64,000 nucleotides of DNA from assembly GCA_910577665.1 (NCBI GenBank), contig CAJTOJ010000009.1:57018-121017 (forward strand). The letters run 5' to 3'. How positions within the stretch are numbered: position 1 is the first letter of the stretch; each line of letters begins with the position of its first letter. Under the pieces are notes generated by a model. It ran no database searches and had not been told where the DNA came from. It saw nothing but the letters and a program-made list of their open reading frames with translations. Below are positions 26,038 through 33,812 of the stretch, one piece after another. This stretch comes from an uncultured Acetatifactor sp. GTDB taxonomy: Bacteria; Bacillota; Clostridia; Lachnospirales; Lachnospiraceae. Both the position numbers and the translations under genes were made by a program.

Positions 26038-27072
26038 TCAGGGCAGGCTTTTCTGGAAGTGCTGGTAGTCCTTTGAGCTGTTCCAGTTTCCACCCCAGGT
26101 GAATCCATGATCAGTGAACAGTTTATAACAGAGGTCTTCCTTGTCTATTTTGTAGGCAAAACGGTTAGAGCGGTCGGCGTAAGGAAGGGCAGAGGCAGGA
26201 GAGACCTGTTCTGCGCCGTCTTTTCCGTAGGTGATGTAGGGATTGTACAAGGGGTTTATATCCACGGCCAGGCCGTAAGCATGTCTGGACAGATGTGTGG
26301 TGCCTTCTACTACCCGGTAATTGAAGCAGGAGGTATTGTTGTCTTCCATGGAAGCATTGTCATCCCCGTCATAAGTGTCGATCAGCAATACCTTCTCAAG
26401 CTGGTACTCGTTGAGATAAAGCTCCTGGAAGATTTCCGCCAGGTCCTGGGCAATGGCAGCATTGCATATCAGTTCGCCCTGGGTGGAATCTCCTTCAAAA
26501 TTGTAGTGGAGTATATGCAGGTATCTTAACTCTTCAAAGGTAATGGCAGGATCCGGGACGGCTCCTTCCCCCTCTGTCACAGGATAGGAAATACCAGTCA
26601 TATAGCGGCGAAGGTTGTCGGATATGGGTTCATAGTAAAATCCTTCTGCCAGCTCGGTGCGTTGTTCCAGCTGGGAGGTGCCGTTCAGAGAAGCGCCCAC
26701 AAGGAAAGTATCCGGGTCTGCTTTGGAGGTGGGGGTATCTGTAGAAACATTTGCATCGGACGGATCTGCGGAAAGGGACGTGTCCTCAAAACTGCCTGCA
26801 TCGGAAAGGGAAGGCCTGTCCGTGGAAGAGGGCGTGGATCCCTGGCTGTCTGAACCGGTAATGGCAGGCTTGTCTGTAGAAGCAGGCATACTGTCAAAAC
26901 TGTCCTTAGGCGCGGTGGTACTGTCTGCACCTGTTTCGTCCCGGTCTGCCTGAAGGGAGGCATAATCTGTAAGGCTCATGGAGTTTCGTGCAGTGATCCG
27001 AAGGAGACCTCCGGCCAGGATGGTTATGGCGGCCAGAATGACTAACATTTTTATGAGTTTTGATTTGTCCAT
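26038..27072 (-). CDS. M15 family D,D-carboxypeptidase-like membrane-anchored protein
   Basis: 344 residues starting at ATG 27072 behind AAAGGAAAC; an upstream in-frame extension to 27198 is not supported. An N-terminal membrane anchor (about 6-26) is followed by a long Ser/Thr/Asp/Pro-rich linker (about 35-125), then an M15 peptidase-like domain. The zinc pattern is SRHAYGLAVDIN (H264, D271) and DYQHF (H338), as in VanY/M15C-type enzymes. It probably trims peptidoglycan stem peptides outside the membrane. It lies divergent from the ECF operon and convergent with the MATE gene. Confidence 0.8.
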   Translation of the reverse strand: MDKSKLIKMLVILAAITILAGGLLRITARNSMSLTDYASLQADRDETGADSTTAPKDSFDSMPASTDKPAITGSDSQGSTPSSTDRPSLSDAGSFEDTSLSADPSDANVSTDTPTSKADPDTFLVGASLNGTSQLEQRTELAEGFYYEPISDNLRRYMTGISYPVTEGEGAVPDPAITFEELRYLHILHYNFEGDSTQGELICNAAIAQDLAEIFQELYLNEYQLEKVLLIDTYDGDDNASMEDNNTSCFNYRVVEGTTHLSRHAYGLAVDINPLYNPYITYGKDGAEQVSPASALPYADRSNRFAYKIDKEDLCYKLFTDHGFTWGGNWNSSKDYQHFQKSLP

Positions 27073-27161
27073 ATGTGTTTCCTTTCCCGTATTAGCATCA
27101 GTATAGCATCTGCAGGTTTTTTTGTAAATGATTGCGAAGGACGTGGGGGTGCAATTTGGCG

Positions 27162-27190
27162 TTGTAATTCGGGAAAGAATCGAATATAAT
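27162..27190 (+). promoter_or_regulatory. Promoter of ecfA1-ecfA2-ecfT-truA
   Basis: TTGTAA (27162-27167), 17 bp, TATAAT (27185-27190). It is in the divergent region, 137 bp before ecfA1. Confidence 0.75.
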
Positions 27191-27326
27191 GGTTTCACTG
27201 AGTGCTTGTGTTCCTGTCTGGGATCTGTAGTGGGAGGATCCTTCTGCCAAGCTACAAAAACGGGGGGTCCCAGAGAATGTACAGGCAGGAGGAAAGAGGG
27301 ACCTGGGCAGCATGTCTGGAGGTTAT

Positions 27327-28178
27327 ATGGGAATTATCAAGACAAAGGATCTTGTGTTTGAATATATCAGACGGGATGAGGATGGAAATGTGGAGGGGAT
27401 TACCACAGCTGTGGACCAGGTGAACCTGGAGGTTGCCCAGGGAGAGTTTATTGCCATTCTGGGACATAATGGTTCGGGAAAATCCACGCTGGCAAAACAC
27501 ATCAATGCTATCTTAAATCCTACAGAGGGTACTGTCTGGGTGGATGGCATGGACACATCTAAGGAGGAGAATGTCTGGGACATCCGCCAGAAGGCTGGCA
27601 TGGTATTCCAGAATCCGGACAACCAGATCATCGGGCAGGTAGTGGAGGAGGATGTGGGATTTGGTCCGGAAAATATGGGGATTCCTACAGAAGAGATCTG
27701 GGAGAGGGTGGAAGAGAGTCTGCGTGCCGTAGGCATGTATGCGTTTCGCAAGCATTCTCCCAATAAACTTTCCGGAGGGCAGAAGCAGCGTGTTTCCATT
27801 GCAGGGGTGCTGGCCATGCATCCGCAATGTATTGTGCTGGATGAACCCACTGCCATGCTGGATCCCAGAGGACGCAGGGAGGTAATCCGGGCCGTGCGGG
27901 GACTGAACCAGGTGGAAGGGATCACAGTACTTCTGATTACCCATTATATGGAAGAAATCATTCATGCAGACAGGGTTTATGTGATGGACGGCGGCAGAAT
28001 AGCCATGGAGGGAACCCCCCGGGATATTTTTTCCCAGGTGGAGAGATTAAAGGAACTGCGCCTGGATGTGCCCCAGGTGACACTGCTGGCCTATGAATTG
28101 CAGCAGAAGGGGGTCAGGCTTCCAGATGGAATCCTGACAGTGAAGGAACTGGCAGATGCCTTGCAGGGATATTTGTGA
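27327..28178 (+). CDS. ecfA1: ECF transporter ATPase EcfA1
   Basis: About 283-residue ATPase that powers vitamin and metal uptake with EcfA2, EcfT and various S components. It has Walker A GHNGSGKST, signature LSGGQKQRVSIAGVLAM and Walker B CIVLDEPTAMLDP. The start at 27327 (MGIIKTKDLVFEYIRR) is only 4 nt after GGAGG; an in-frame ATG at 27312 is the alternative. No S component is adjacent, as expected of a group II shared module. Confidence 0.95.
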   Translation: MGIIKTKDLVFEYIRRDEDGNVEGITTAVDQVNLEVAQGEFIAILGHNGSGKSTLAKHINAILNPTEGTVWVDGMDTSKEENVWDIRQKAGMVFQNPDNQIIGQVVEEDVGFGPENMGIPTEEIWERVEESLRAVGMYAFRKHSPNKLSGGQKQRVSIAGVLAMHPQCIVLDEPTAMLDPRGRREVIRAVRGLNQVEGITVLLITHYMEEIIHADRVYVMDGGRIAMEGTPRDIFSQVERLKELRLDVPQVTLLAYELQQKGVRLPDGILTVKELADALQGYL

Positions 28179-28253
28179 CAGACATTTTGCGGACAATACA
28201 GGAAGACCGAAATAGAATCAAAATAGAACCAAAGCAAGACCAAAGGAGGATCC

Positions 28254-29117
28254 ATGTCCATCATTTTAGATCATGTAAACTATATATACGGTGCGGACAC
28301 TCCCCTGGCGGTGAAAGCCCTGGATGATGTATGCCTGCAGTTTCCGGACGGACAGTTTGTAGGGATCATCGGTCATACAGGCTCCGGGAAGTCAACACTG
28401 GTACAACATCTGAACGGTCTCGTCAAAGCCACTTCGGGACATATCTATGTGGACGGCGAAGACATCTACGACAGAGATTATGACAGGAAGAAGCTGCGAA
28501 GCAAGGTGGGACTGGTATTCCAGTATCCCGAGCATCAGCTTTTTGAGATAGATGTGTTCACGGATGTGTGTTTCGGACCCAGGAATTTAGGCCTGGAGAA
28601 GAAGGAAGTGGAGCTGCGGGCTTATGAAGCCCTGCGTAAGGTAGGCCTGCCAGAAGACCTGTTTTACCAGTCGCCTTTTGAACTGTCCGGTGGACAGAAA
28701 AGAAGGGTGGCTATTGCGGGAGTGCTGGCAATGAAGCCACAGGTCCTGATCCTGGATGAGCCTACAGCAGGTCTGGATCCCAAGGGACGGGATGAGATCC
28801 TGGGACAGATCAAGGAACTCCAGTGTACTACTGGTATGACGATTCTGCTGGTATCCCACAGTATGGAAGATGTGGCCGAATATGTGGACAGGATCATTGT
28901 GATGAACAAGGGAAGAGTCATGCTGGATGACGAACCACGGGAAGTATTTGCACAATATAAAGAACTGGAGGAAGTGGGGCTTGCGGCACCCCAGGTGACC
29001 TATATCCTGCATGAATTACAGGAGAGGGGATTCCAGGTGGATGTGAATGCCACCACCATCGGGGAAGCCGCAAAGACTATCCTGCAGGCCATAGGAAAGA
29101 AAAAAACAAACATTTAG
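28254..29117 (+). CDS. ecfA2: ECF transporter ATPase EcfA2
   Basis: 287-residue partner ATPase. Walker A GHTGSGKST, Q-loop VFQYPEHQLFE, signature LSGGQKRRVAIAGVLAM and Walker B LILDEPTAGLDP are intact. Start after AAAGGAGGATCC. The EYPEHQLF-type Q-loop is characteristic of EcfA2. Confidence 0.96.
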   Translation: MSIILDHVNYIYGADTPLAVKALDDVCLQFPDGQFVGIIGHTGSGKSTLVQHLNGLVKATSGHIYVDGEDIYDRDYDRKKLRSKVGLVFQYPEHQLFEIDVFTDVCFGPRNLGLEKKEVELRAYEALRKVGLPEDLFYQSPFELSGGQKRRVAIAGVLAMKPQVLILDEPTAGLDPKGRDEILGQIKELQCTTGMTILLVSHSMEDVAEYVDRIIVMNKGRVMLDDEPREVFAQYKELEEVGLAAPQVTYILHELQERGFQVDVNATTIGEAAKTILQAIGKKKTNI

Positions 29118-29124
29118 GAGACAT

Positions 29125-29931
29125 ATGCTCAGAGACATTACACTAGGACAATATTATCAGACAGAATCTGTGATCCATAGGCTGGATCCCAGGGTAAAAC
29201 TGGCCGGTACACTTCTGTATATCATTTCCCTGTTCCTTTTCCGGAATTTCCTGGGATATGTGGTTGCCGCCGTATTTCTGGGGATAGTGATCAGACTTTC
29301 CCGTGTCCCGTTCCGGTTTATGGTAAAAGGCATGCATGCGATCCTGTTCCTGCTGCTGTTTACGGTGATATTTAATCTGTTCCTGACACCGGGAGTACCA
29401 CTGCTTACCCTATGGAAGCTGACCATCACCAGGGAGGGAGTGGAGATGGCTGTGACCATAGCCATACGCCTGACCATGCTGATCATCGGATCGTCTATTA
29501 TGACGCTGACCACCACGCCGAACAATCTTACGGATGGTATGGAAAAAGGTATGCGTCCTCTCAAGTGGATCGGGGTTCCGGTCCATGAAGTGGCAATGAT
29601 GATGTCCATTGCATTGCGGTTCATTCCGATCCTGTTAGAGGAGACGGACAAGATCATGAAGGCGCAGATTGCCAGGGGTGCAGACTTTGAGAGTGGCAAT
29701 CTCATGAAGCGGGCCAAAGCCATGGTTCCCCTACTGGTGCCCTTGTTTATCTCGGCCTTCCGCCGTGCCAATGACCTGGCCATGGCCATGGAGTCCCGCT
29801 GCTACCGGGGAGGGGAGGGCAGGACGAAGATGAAGCCCCTGGTCTACAAGGGAAGAGACAGGATCGGGTATCTGTGTATTGCGATCTACCTGGCGGTGAG
29901 CATTGCGGTGGGAAGACTGCCGGTTTTCTGA
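29125..29931 (+). CDS. ecfT: ECF transporter transmembrane subunit EcfT
   Basis: 268-residue membrane subunit with about six helices that couples the ATPases to the S component. It starts MLRDITLGQYYQTESVIHRLDPRVKL. The two coupling-helix Ala-Arg-Gly-like motifs appear as ARGADFE and SRCYRGGEGR (about residues 190-230). Seven bp after ecfA2. Confidence 0.95.
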   Translation: MLRDITLGQYYQTESVIHRLDPRVKLAGTLLYIISLFLFRNFLGYVVAAVFLGIVIRLSRVPFRFMVKGMHAILFLLLFTVIFNLFLTPGVPLLTLWKLTITREGVEMAVTIAIRLTMLIIGSSIMTLTTTPNNLTDGMEKGMRPLKWIGVPVHEVAMMMSIALRFIPILLEETDKIMKAQIARGADFESGNLMKRAKAMVPLLVPLFISAFRRANDLAMAMESRCYRGGEGRTKMKPLVYKGRDRIGYLCIAIYLAVSIAVGRLPVF

Positions 29932-30041
29932 AGGCCTTATGGTGTGGCAGCCTTGCAATGGTTCGCCATTTGTCTGCGTTGCCAGGGCAGTGTGGCTGGA
30001 ATTGTGACATTTTATTTTTGACGGTTTTGACAGGAGAATCC

Positions 30042-30788
30042 ATGGAAAAGAAGCGTGTGAAGCTTGTGGTTGCCTATGATGGCACCATGTACCACGGCTG
30101 GCAGATACAGGACAATGGGGCCACTATTGCAGGAGAACTAAACAGATGCCTCTCAGAACTGCTGCGGGAGGATATAGAAGTCATGGGGGGAAGCCGCACA
30201 GATGCCGGGGTGCACGCCCTGGGGAATGTGGCGGTATTCGATACCACAAGCAGGATGCCTGCCAGGAAGATTTCCTATGCCTTGAACCAGCGGCTGCCGG
30301 AAGCTATCCGCATCCAGGATTCCAGCCAGGTGGATCCGGACTGGCATCCCAGATACTGCCCAAGCCGTAAGACTTATGAATACCGGGTCTACAGGGCACC
30401 TTTTCCCATGCCTACCAGGAGGCTGTATACACACTTTACGTATCATGACATGGATGTAAGACGGATGCAGGAGGCTGCCGCCTATCTGGAGGGTGAGCAT
30501 GATTTCAAAAGCTTCTGCCAGGCCGGCGCCCAGGTGGAGAGTACAGTGCGGCAGATTCATTACCTGGTGGTGGAGGAACAGGGTCCGGAACTGGTGATCC
30601 GGGTGTGTGGGAATGGATTCCTGTATAATATGGTGCGGATCATTGTGGGGACCTTGATAGAAGTAGGGAACGGCAGAAGGCTGCCGGAGTCCATGATGGA
30701 CGTACTGGCAGCCAGGGACCGAGGTGTGGCGGGTCCCACGGCACCAGCCAGGGGACTGACACTGATAAAATATGAGTTCTATGTGTAG
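30042..30788 (+). CDS. truA: tRNA pseudouridine synthase A
   Basis: 248-residue enzyme making pseudouridine at positions 38-40 of tRNA. The catalytic aspartate lies in GGSRTDAGVHALGN (about D54), and FLYNMVRIIVGTLIEVGNGR is a family block. The ATG at 30042 follows ACAGGAGAATC; the in-frame upstream start at 29874 lies inside ecfT. The order ecfT-truA-rplM-rpsI is standard in Firmicutes. Confidence 0.96.
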   Translation: MEKKRVKLVVAYDGTMYHGWQIQDNGATIAGELNRCLSELLREDIEVMGGSRTDAGVHALGNVAVFDTTSRMPARKISYALNQRLPEAIRIQDSSQVDPDWHPRYCPSRKTYEYRVYRAPFPMPTRRLYTHFTYHDMDVRRMQEAAAYLEGEHDFKSFCQAGAQVESTVRQIHYLVVEEQGPELVIRVCGNGFLYNMVRIIVGTLIEVGNGRRLPESMMDVLAARDRGVAGPTAPARGLTLIKYEFYV

Positions 30789-30805
30789 GTTTTGCAAAAA
30801 AGGCA

Positions 30806-30834
30806 TTGACATCGGAAATGCCCTATAGTAAAAT
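30806..30834 (+). promoter_or_regulatory. Promoter of rplM-rpsI
   Basis: TTGACA (30806-30811), 17 bp, TAAAAT (30829-30834). The leader of about 150 nt to the rplM start (30841-30990) contains several short inverted segments such as GACGCC and GGCGAGGCGT; it may be an L13-type autoregulatory leader as known in Bacillus, but I cannot confirm the fold. Confidence 0.8.
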
Positions 30835-30990
30835 GTATGACTGTGGCAATGTTTCAAGACGCCAAGCCAAAGCCCCGGCGAGGCGTATGAAAATAGAAGA
30901 CGAACCGTTCTGTGGAAACCTGTGCCGTAGCCGGACATCTGCGAATCTGGTAGAAGCAGGACAAACAAAGTGCAATACGGAGGGAACATC

Positions 30991-31419
30991 ATGAAAACAT
31001 TTATGGCTAGCCCGGCTACAATCGATAGAAAATGGTATGTAGTAGATGCTACAGGCATGACCCTTGGACGCCTTGCTTCAGAGGTTGCCAAGGTTCTGAG
31101 AGGCAAGAATAAGCCGATCTTTACACCTCATATGGATACTGGTGACTATGTGATCATAATCAATGCCGAGAAGGTAGCAGTCACTGGCAAGAAGCTGGAT
31201 CAGAAAATTTATTACCATCATTCCGACTATGTGGGCGGTATGAAAGAGACCACCCTGCGGGAGAAGATGGCTAAGAAGCCCGAACAGGTAGTGGAACTTG
31301 CCGTGAAAGGTATGCTTCCCAAGGGACCTTTAGGAAGGCAGATGTACAGGAAGCTCTTTGTATATGCAGGACCTGACCACAAGCAGGAGGCTCAGAAGCC
31401 CGAAGTGCTGACATTCTAA
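30991..31419 (+). CDS. rplM: Ribosomal protein L13
   Basis: 142-residue 50S assembly-initiator protein. MKTFMASPATIDRKWYVVDATGMTLGRLASEVA and the C-terminal MLPKGPLGRQMYRKLFVYAG are typical. The start after TACGGAGGG at 30991 is preferred to the in-frame 30970. Confidence 0.97.
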   Translation: MKTFMASPATIDRKWYVVDATGMTLGRLASEVAKVLRGKNKPIFTPHMDTGDYVIIINAEKVAVTGKKLDQKIYYHHSDYVGGMKETTLREKMAKKPEQVVELAVKGMLPKGPLGRQMYRKLFVYAGPDHKQEAQKPEVLTF

Positions 31420-31440
31420 AGGATAGGAGGAAAGTAATCA

Positions 31441-31836
31441 ATGGCTAAGACAGAGAAGTACTACGGTACAGGCAGAAGGAAGAAATCCATCGCAAGGGTA
31501 TATCTGGTACCTGGAAAAGGCGATGTTACCATTAATAAGAGAGGCATGGATGAATATTTCGGACTGGAGACCTTGAAAGTGATCGTCCGGCAGCCTCTGG
31601 TAGCAACAGAGATGAACGAGAAACTGGATGTGATCGTGAACGTGCGTGGTGGCGGGTACACTGGCCAGGCTGGTGCCATCAGACATGGTATTGCAAGGGC
31701 TCTGCTCCAGGTGGATGGTGATTTTAGGCCTGTTTTGAAAAAGGCTGGTTTCCTGACACGTGATCCCCGTATGAAGGAGAGGAAGAAGTACGGCTTGAAG
31801 GCTGCGAGACGTGCACCTCAGTTCTCCAAGAGATAA
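31441..31836 (+). CDS. rpsI: Ribosomal protein S9
   Basis: 131-residue 30S protein whose C-terminal tail, ending RAPQFSKR, contacts P-site tRNA. YYGTGRRKKSIARVYLVPGKG is the family start. Follows rplM by 21 bp with GATAGGAGGAAAG. Confidence 0.97.
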   Translation: MAKTEKYYGTGRRKKSIARVYLVPGKGDVTINKRGMDEYFGLETLKVIVRQPLVATEMNEKLDVIVNVRGGGYTGQAGAIRHGIARALLQVDGDFRPVLKKAGFLTRDPRMKERKKYGLKAARRAPQFSKR

Positions 31837-31867
31837 ACAAACAGGGCAAAGGATTTCAAGTATATAT

Positions 31868-31895
31868 ACTCCGCAGGTTTTCCTGCGGAGTTTTT
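31868..31895 (+). terminator. Terminator after rpsI
   Basis: ACTCCGCAGG (31868-31877), TTTT loop, CCTGCGGAGT (31882-31891), then T residues. A perfect 10 bp stem, 32 bp after the stop. Confidence 0.92.
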
Positions 31896-31959
31896 GTATG
31901 CATAAATGCCCAAAACAGACTTTTCCATGCGTTCGCAGAATGCTATGCACAAGGCAGCC

Positions 31960-32190
31960 TGCCATGGTACCGGGTGGACAGTAACGATAAAACCACAACA
32001 GAAGCAAAAAAGGCTCTACCAATTTCTAAGAAAACAGATATAATAGGTAGTATAAGAGCCTGTATAGAGTGAAGGAAAACGGGAGCTGCGGCTTAGGATC
32101 TATGAAGACTGCACGCGCCAAAATAAGCGTTCTTTGTTCATTTTGTATGCATCACGTTGCCGAGAGCGGCGTAGCTGTGAACAGTAACGG
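31960..32190. repeat. Degenerate copies of the inverted-terminus element
   Basis: The 31837-32318 gap holds no gene. TGGACAGTAACGATAAAACC (31973-31992) and GCTGTGAACAGTAACGG (about 32170-32186) both carry the terminal motif of the elements at 13244 and 20425. The segment from CACGCGCC (32111) through TTTTGTATGCATC to the second motif parallels the right half of copy 1. Between them lies an imperfect inverted repeat GGCTCTACC (32012-32020) / GGTAG...AGAGCC (32046-32060) around a TATAAT. These look like decayed element fragments. Confidence 0.5.
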
Positions 32191-32226
32191 AAGCATGACA
32201 GGGTTCCGTAAAAAACAAAACTACTA

Positions 32227-32255
32227 TAGAATATCTATGGGAAAAGTACTATAAT
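32227..32255 (+). promoter_or_regulatory. Possible promoter of the solute-binding protein operon
   Basis: TATAAT at 32250-32255 is perfect; the -35 at 17 bp (TAGAAT, 32227-32232) is weak, so an activator or an alternative arrangement is possible. It is 64 bp before the start codon. Confidence 0.45.
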
Positions 32256-32318
32256 GGTATTAAAAATTTATGAGAAGAAGGGTCTGCACCTAAGAGCGTG
32301 GGGCAGGGGAGGAGCAGA

Positions 32319-33761
32319 ATGTTCAAGAGGAAAGGAAAAGGAAAACATATCATGGCTACTGTGGCAGTGCTGATGGCTGCCATGACAGCAATGATGACAG
32401 GTTGTGGAAAGGAGGACTATGGTCTGGACAAGAAGGATCCACAGACCATTACCATATGGAATTACTATAACGGGGCACAAGCAGTTGCCTTTGAACGTCT
32501 GGTGGATGAATTCAACAATACAGTGGGAGCCGAGAAGGGTATCCTGGTGATTGCAGAGAGCAAGAATAGTGTGTCAGAGCTGTACCAGGCCCTGGAGGAT
32601 GCCGTGAGCCGTAAGGCTGGTGCAGAAGAACTGCCGGATATCTTCCAGACTTATCTGGACAATGCGGTCGCTCTGGACGAGAACGATATCCTGGTGGATC
32701 TGGGTAAATATATAGATAAGGAAGAGCAGGCGGAGTATGTGGATTCCTATGTCCAGGAGGGATATTTTGGGGGGGATGATGCCTGGAAGCTGTTTCCGGT
32801 GGCCAAGAGTACGGAAGTGATGATCCTGAACAAGACCGACTGGGATCTTTTTGCTGCCGGGGCCGGGAATGTGAGTGTGGAGGATCTGGCGACTGTGGAG
32901 GGACTGGCTGCCGTGGCAGAGAAATACTATGAATGGAGCGGGGGAAAAAGTTTCTTTGGAAGGGATGCTTTTGCCAACTACATGTTTGCGGGAAGTGCCC
33001 AGCTGGGTATAGAAGTGTATACGGTGGAGAATGGGCAGGTGACCCTTAACTTTGACAAGGATGTGACCAGAAAACTCTGGGACAATTACTATGTGCCTTA
33101 TGTGAAGGGATATTTCAAACATGTGGGGAAATACCGTTCGGATGATGTCACCCTGGGGGAGATCATAGCCCAGGTATGTTCGACTTCCAGTGCCTCTTAC
33201 TTTCCCACGGAGGTGACCAGGGACGGCGACAGCTACCCCATTGAACATCTGGTACTTCCGGTGCCGGGATTTGCGGAGGGAAAGGGCTATATCGTACAAC
33301 AGGGGGCATGTATGGCTGTGACAAAATCCACCAAGAGACGTGAATATGCCAGTGTGGTCTTCTTGCGCTGGCTTACGGAGACAGACCGCAATCTGGAATT
33401 TGCCCTGAGTTCCGGATACCTGCCGGTGAAGAAGGAAGCAAATGATATCCAGAAGCTGCAGGACTATCAGGTACAATCCGGCCATGAGATGGAAGCGCTG
33501 CAAATGGACATTATTACCTGTGCTTTTGAGGAGTTACAGAAGAATACCCCTTATACCACTGCGGGATTCCAGGGAGCGGACAGCCTGCGCAGTCTTCTGG
33601 GGGATGCCATGATCAGCCAGGCCATGGCAGACAGGGAAGAGATCCTGGCGGCTTCTCCTTTGGAGGCAGAGCAACTGTTGGAACGGGATCTGGGTGATGC
33701 ACATTTTGAGGAGTGGTATGCATCCGTGAAGTTACAGTTGGAGGACATCTGCAGCAGGTAG
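32319..33761 (+). CDS. Extracellular solute-binding lipoprotein (ABC family 1)
   Basis: 480 residues. A signal peptide ends in a lipobox-like MMTGC with C29, so it is a membrane-anchored lipoprotein on the outer face. The body, starting PQTITIWNYYNGAQAVAFERLVDEFN, is typical of family 1 (sugar/oligosaccharide) binding proteins. The ATG at 32319 follows GGGGAGGAG. No permease or ATPase is near; instead, a membrane GGDEF-EAL protein follows after about 50 bp. This suggests a sensing rather than a transport role, which is inference. Confidence 0.88.
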   Translation: MFKRKGKGKHIMATVAVLMAAMTAMMTGCGKEDYGLDKKDPQTITIWNYYNGAQAVAFERLVDEFNNTVGAEKGILVIAESKNSVSELYQALEDAVSRKAGAEELPDIFQTYLDNAVALDENDILVDLGKYIDKEEQAEYVDSYVQEGYFGGDDAWKLFPVAKSTEVMILNKTDWDLFAAGAGNVSVEDLATVEGLAAVAEKYYEWSGGKSFFGRDAFANYMFAGSAQLGIEVYTVENGQVTLNFDKDVTRKLWDNYYVPYVKGYFKHVGKYRSDDVTLGEIIAQVCSTSSASYFPTEVTRDGDSYPIEHLVLPVPGFAEGKGYIVQQGACMAVTKSTKRREYASVVFLRWLTETDRNLEFALSSGYLPVKKEANDIQKLQDYQVQSGHEMEALQMDIITCAFEELQKNTPYTTAGFQGADSLRSLLGDAMISQAMADREEILAASPLEAEQLLERDLGDAHFEEWYASVKLQLEDICSR

Positions 33762-33812
33762 GAGGCTGGGACCTGTTTGGGTAGAACTTCGATGCAGCAG
33801 ATGGGGGAAGGC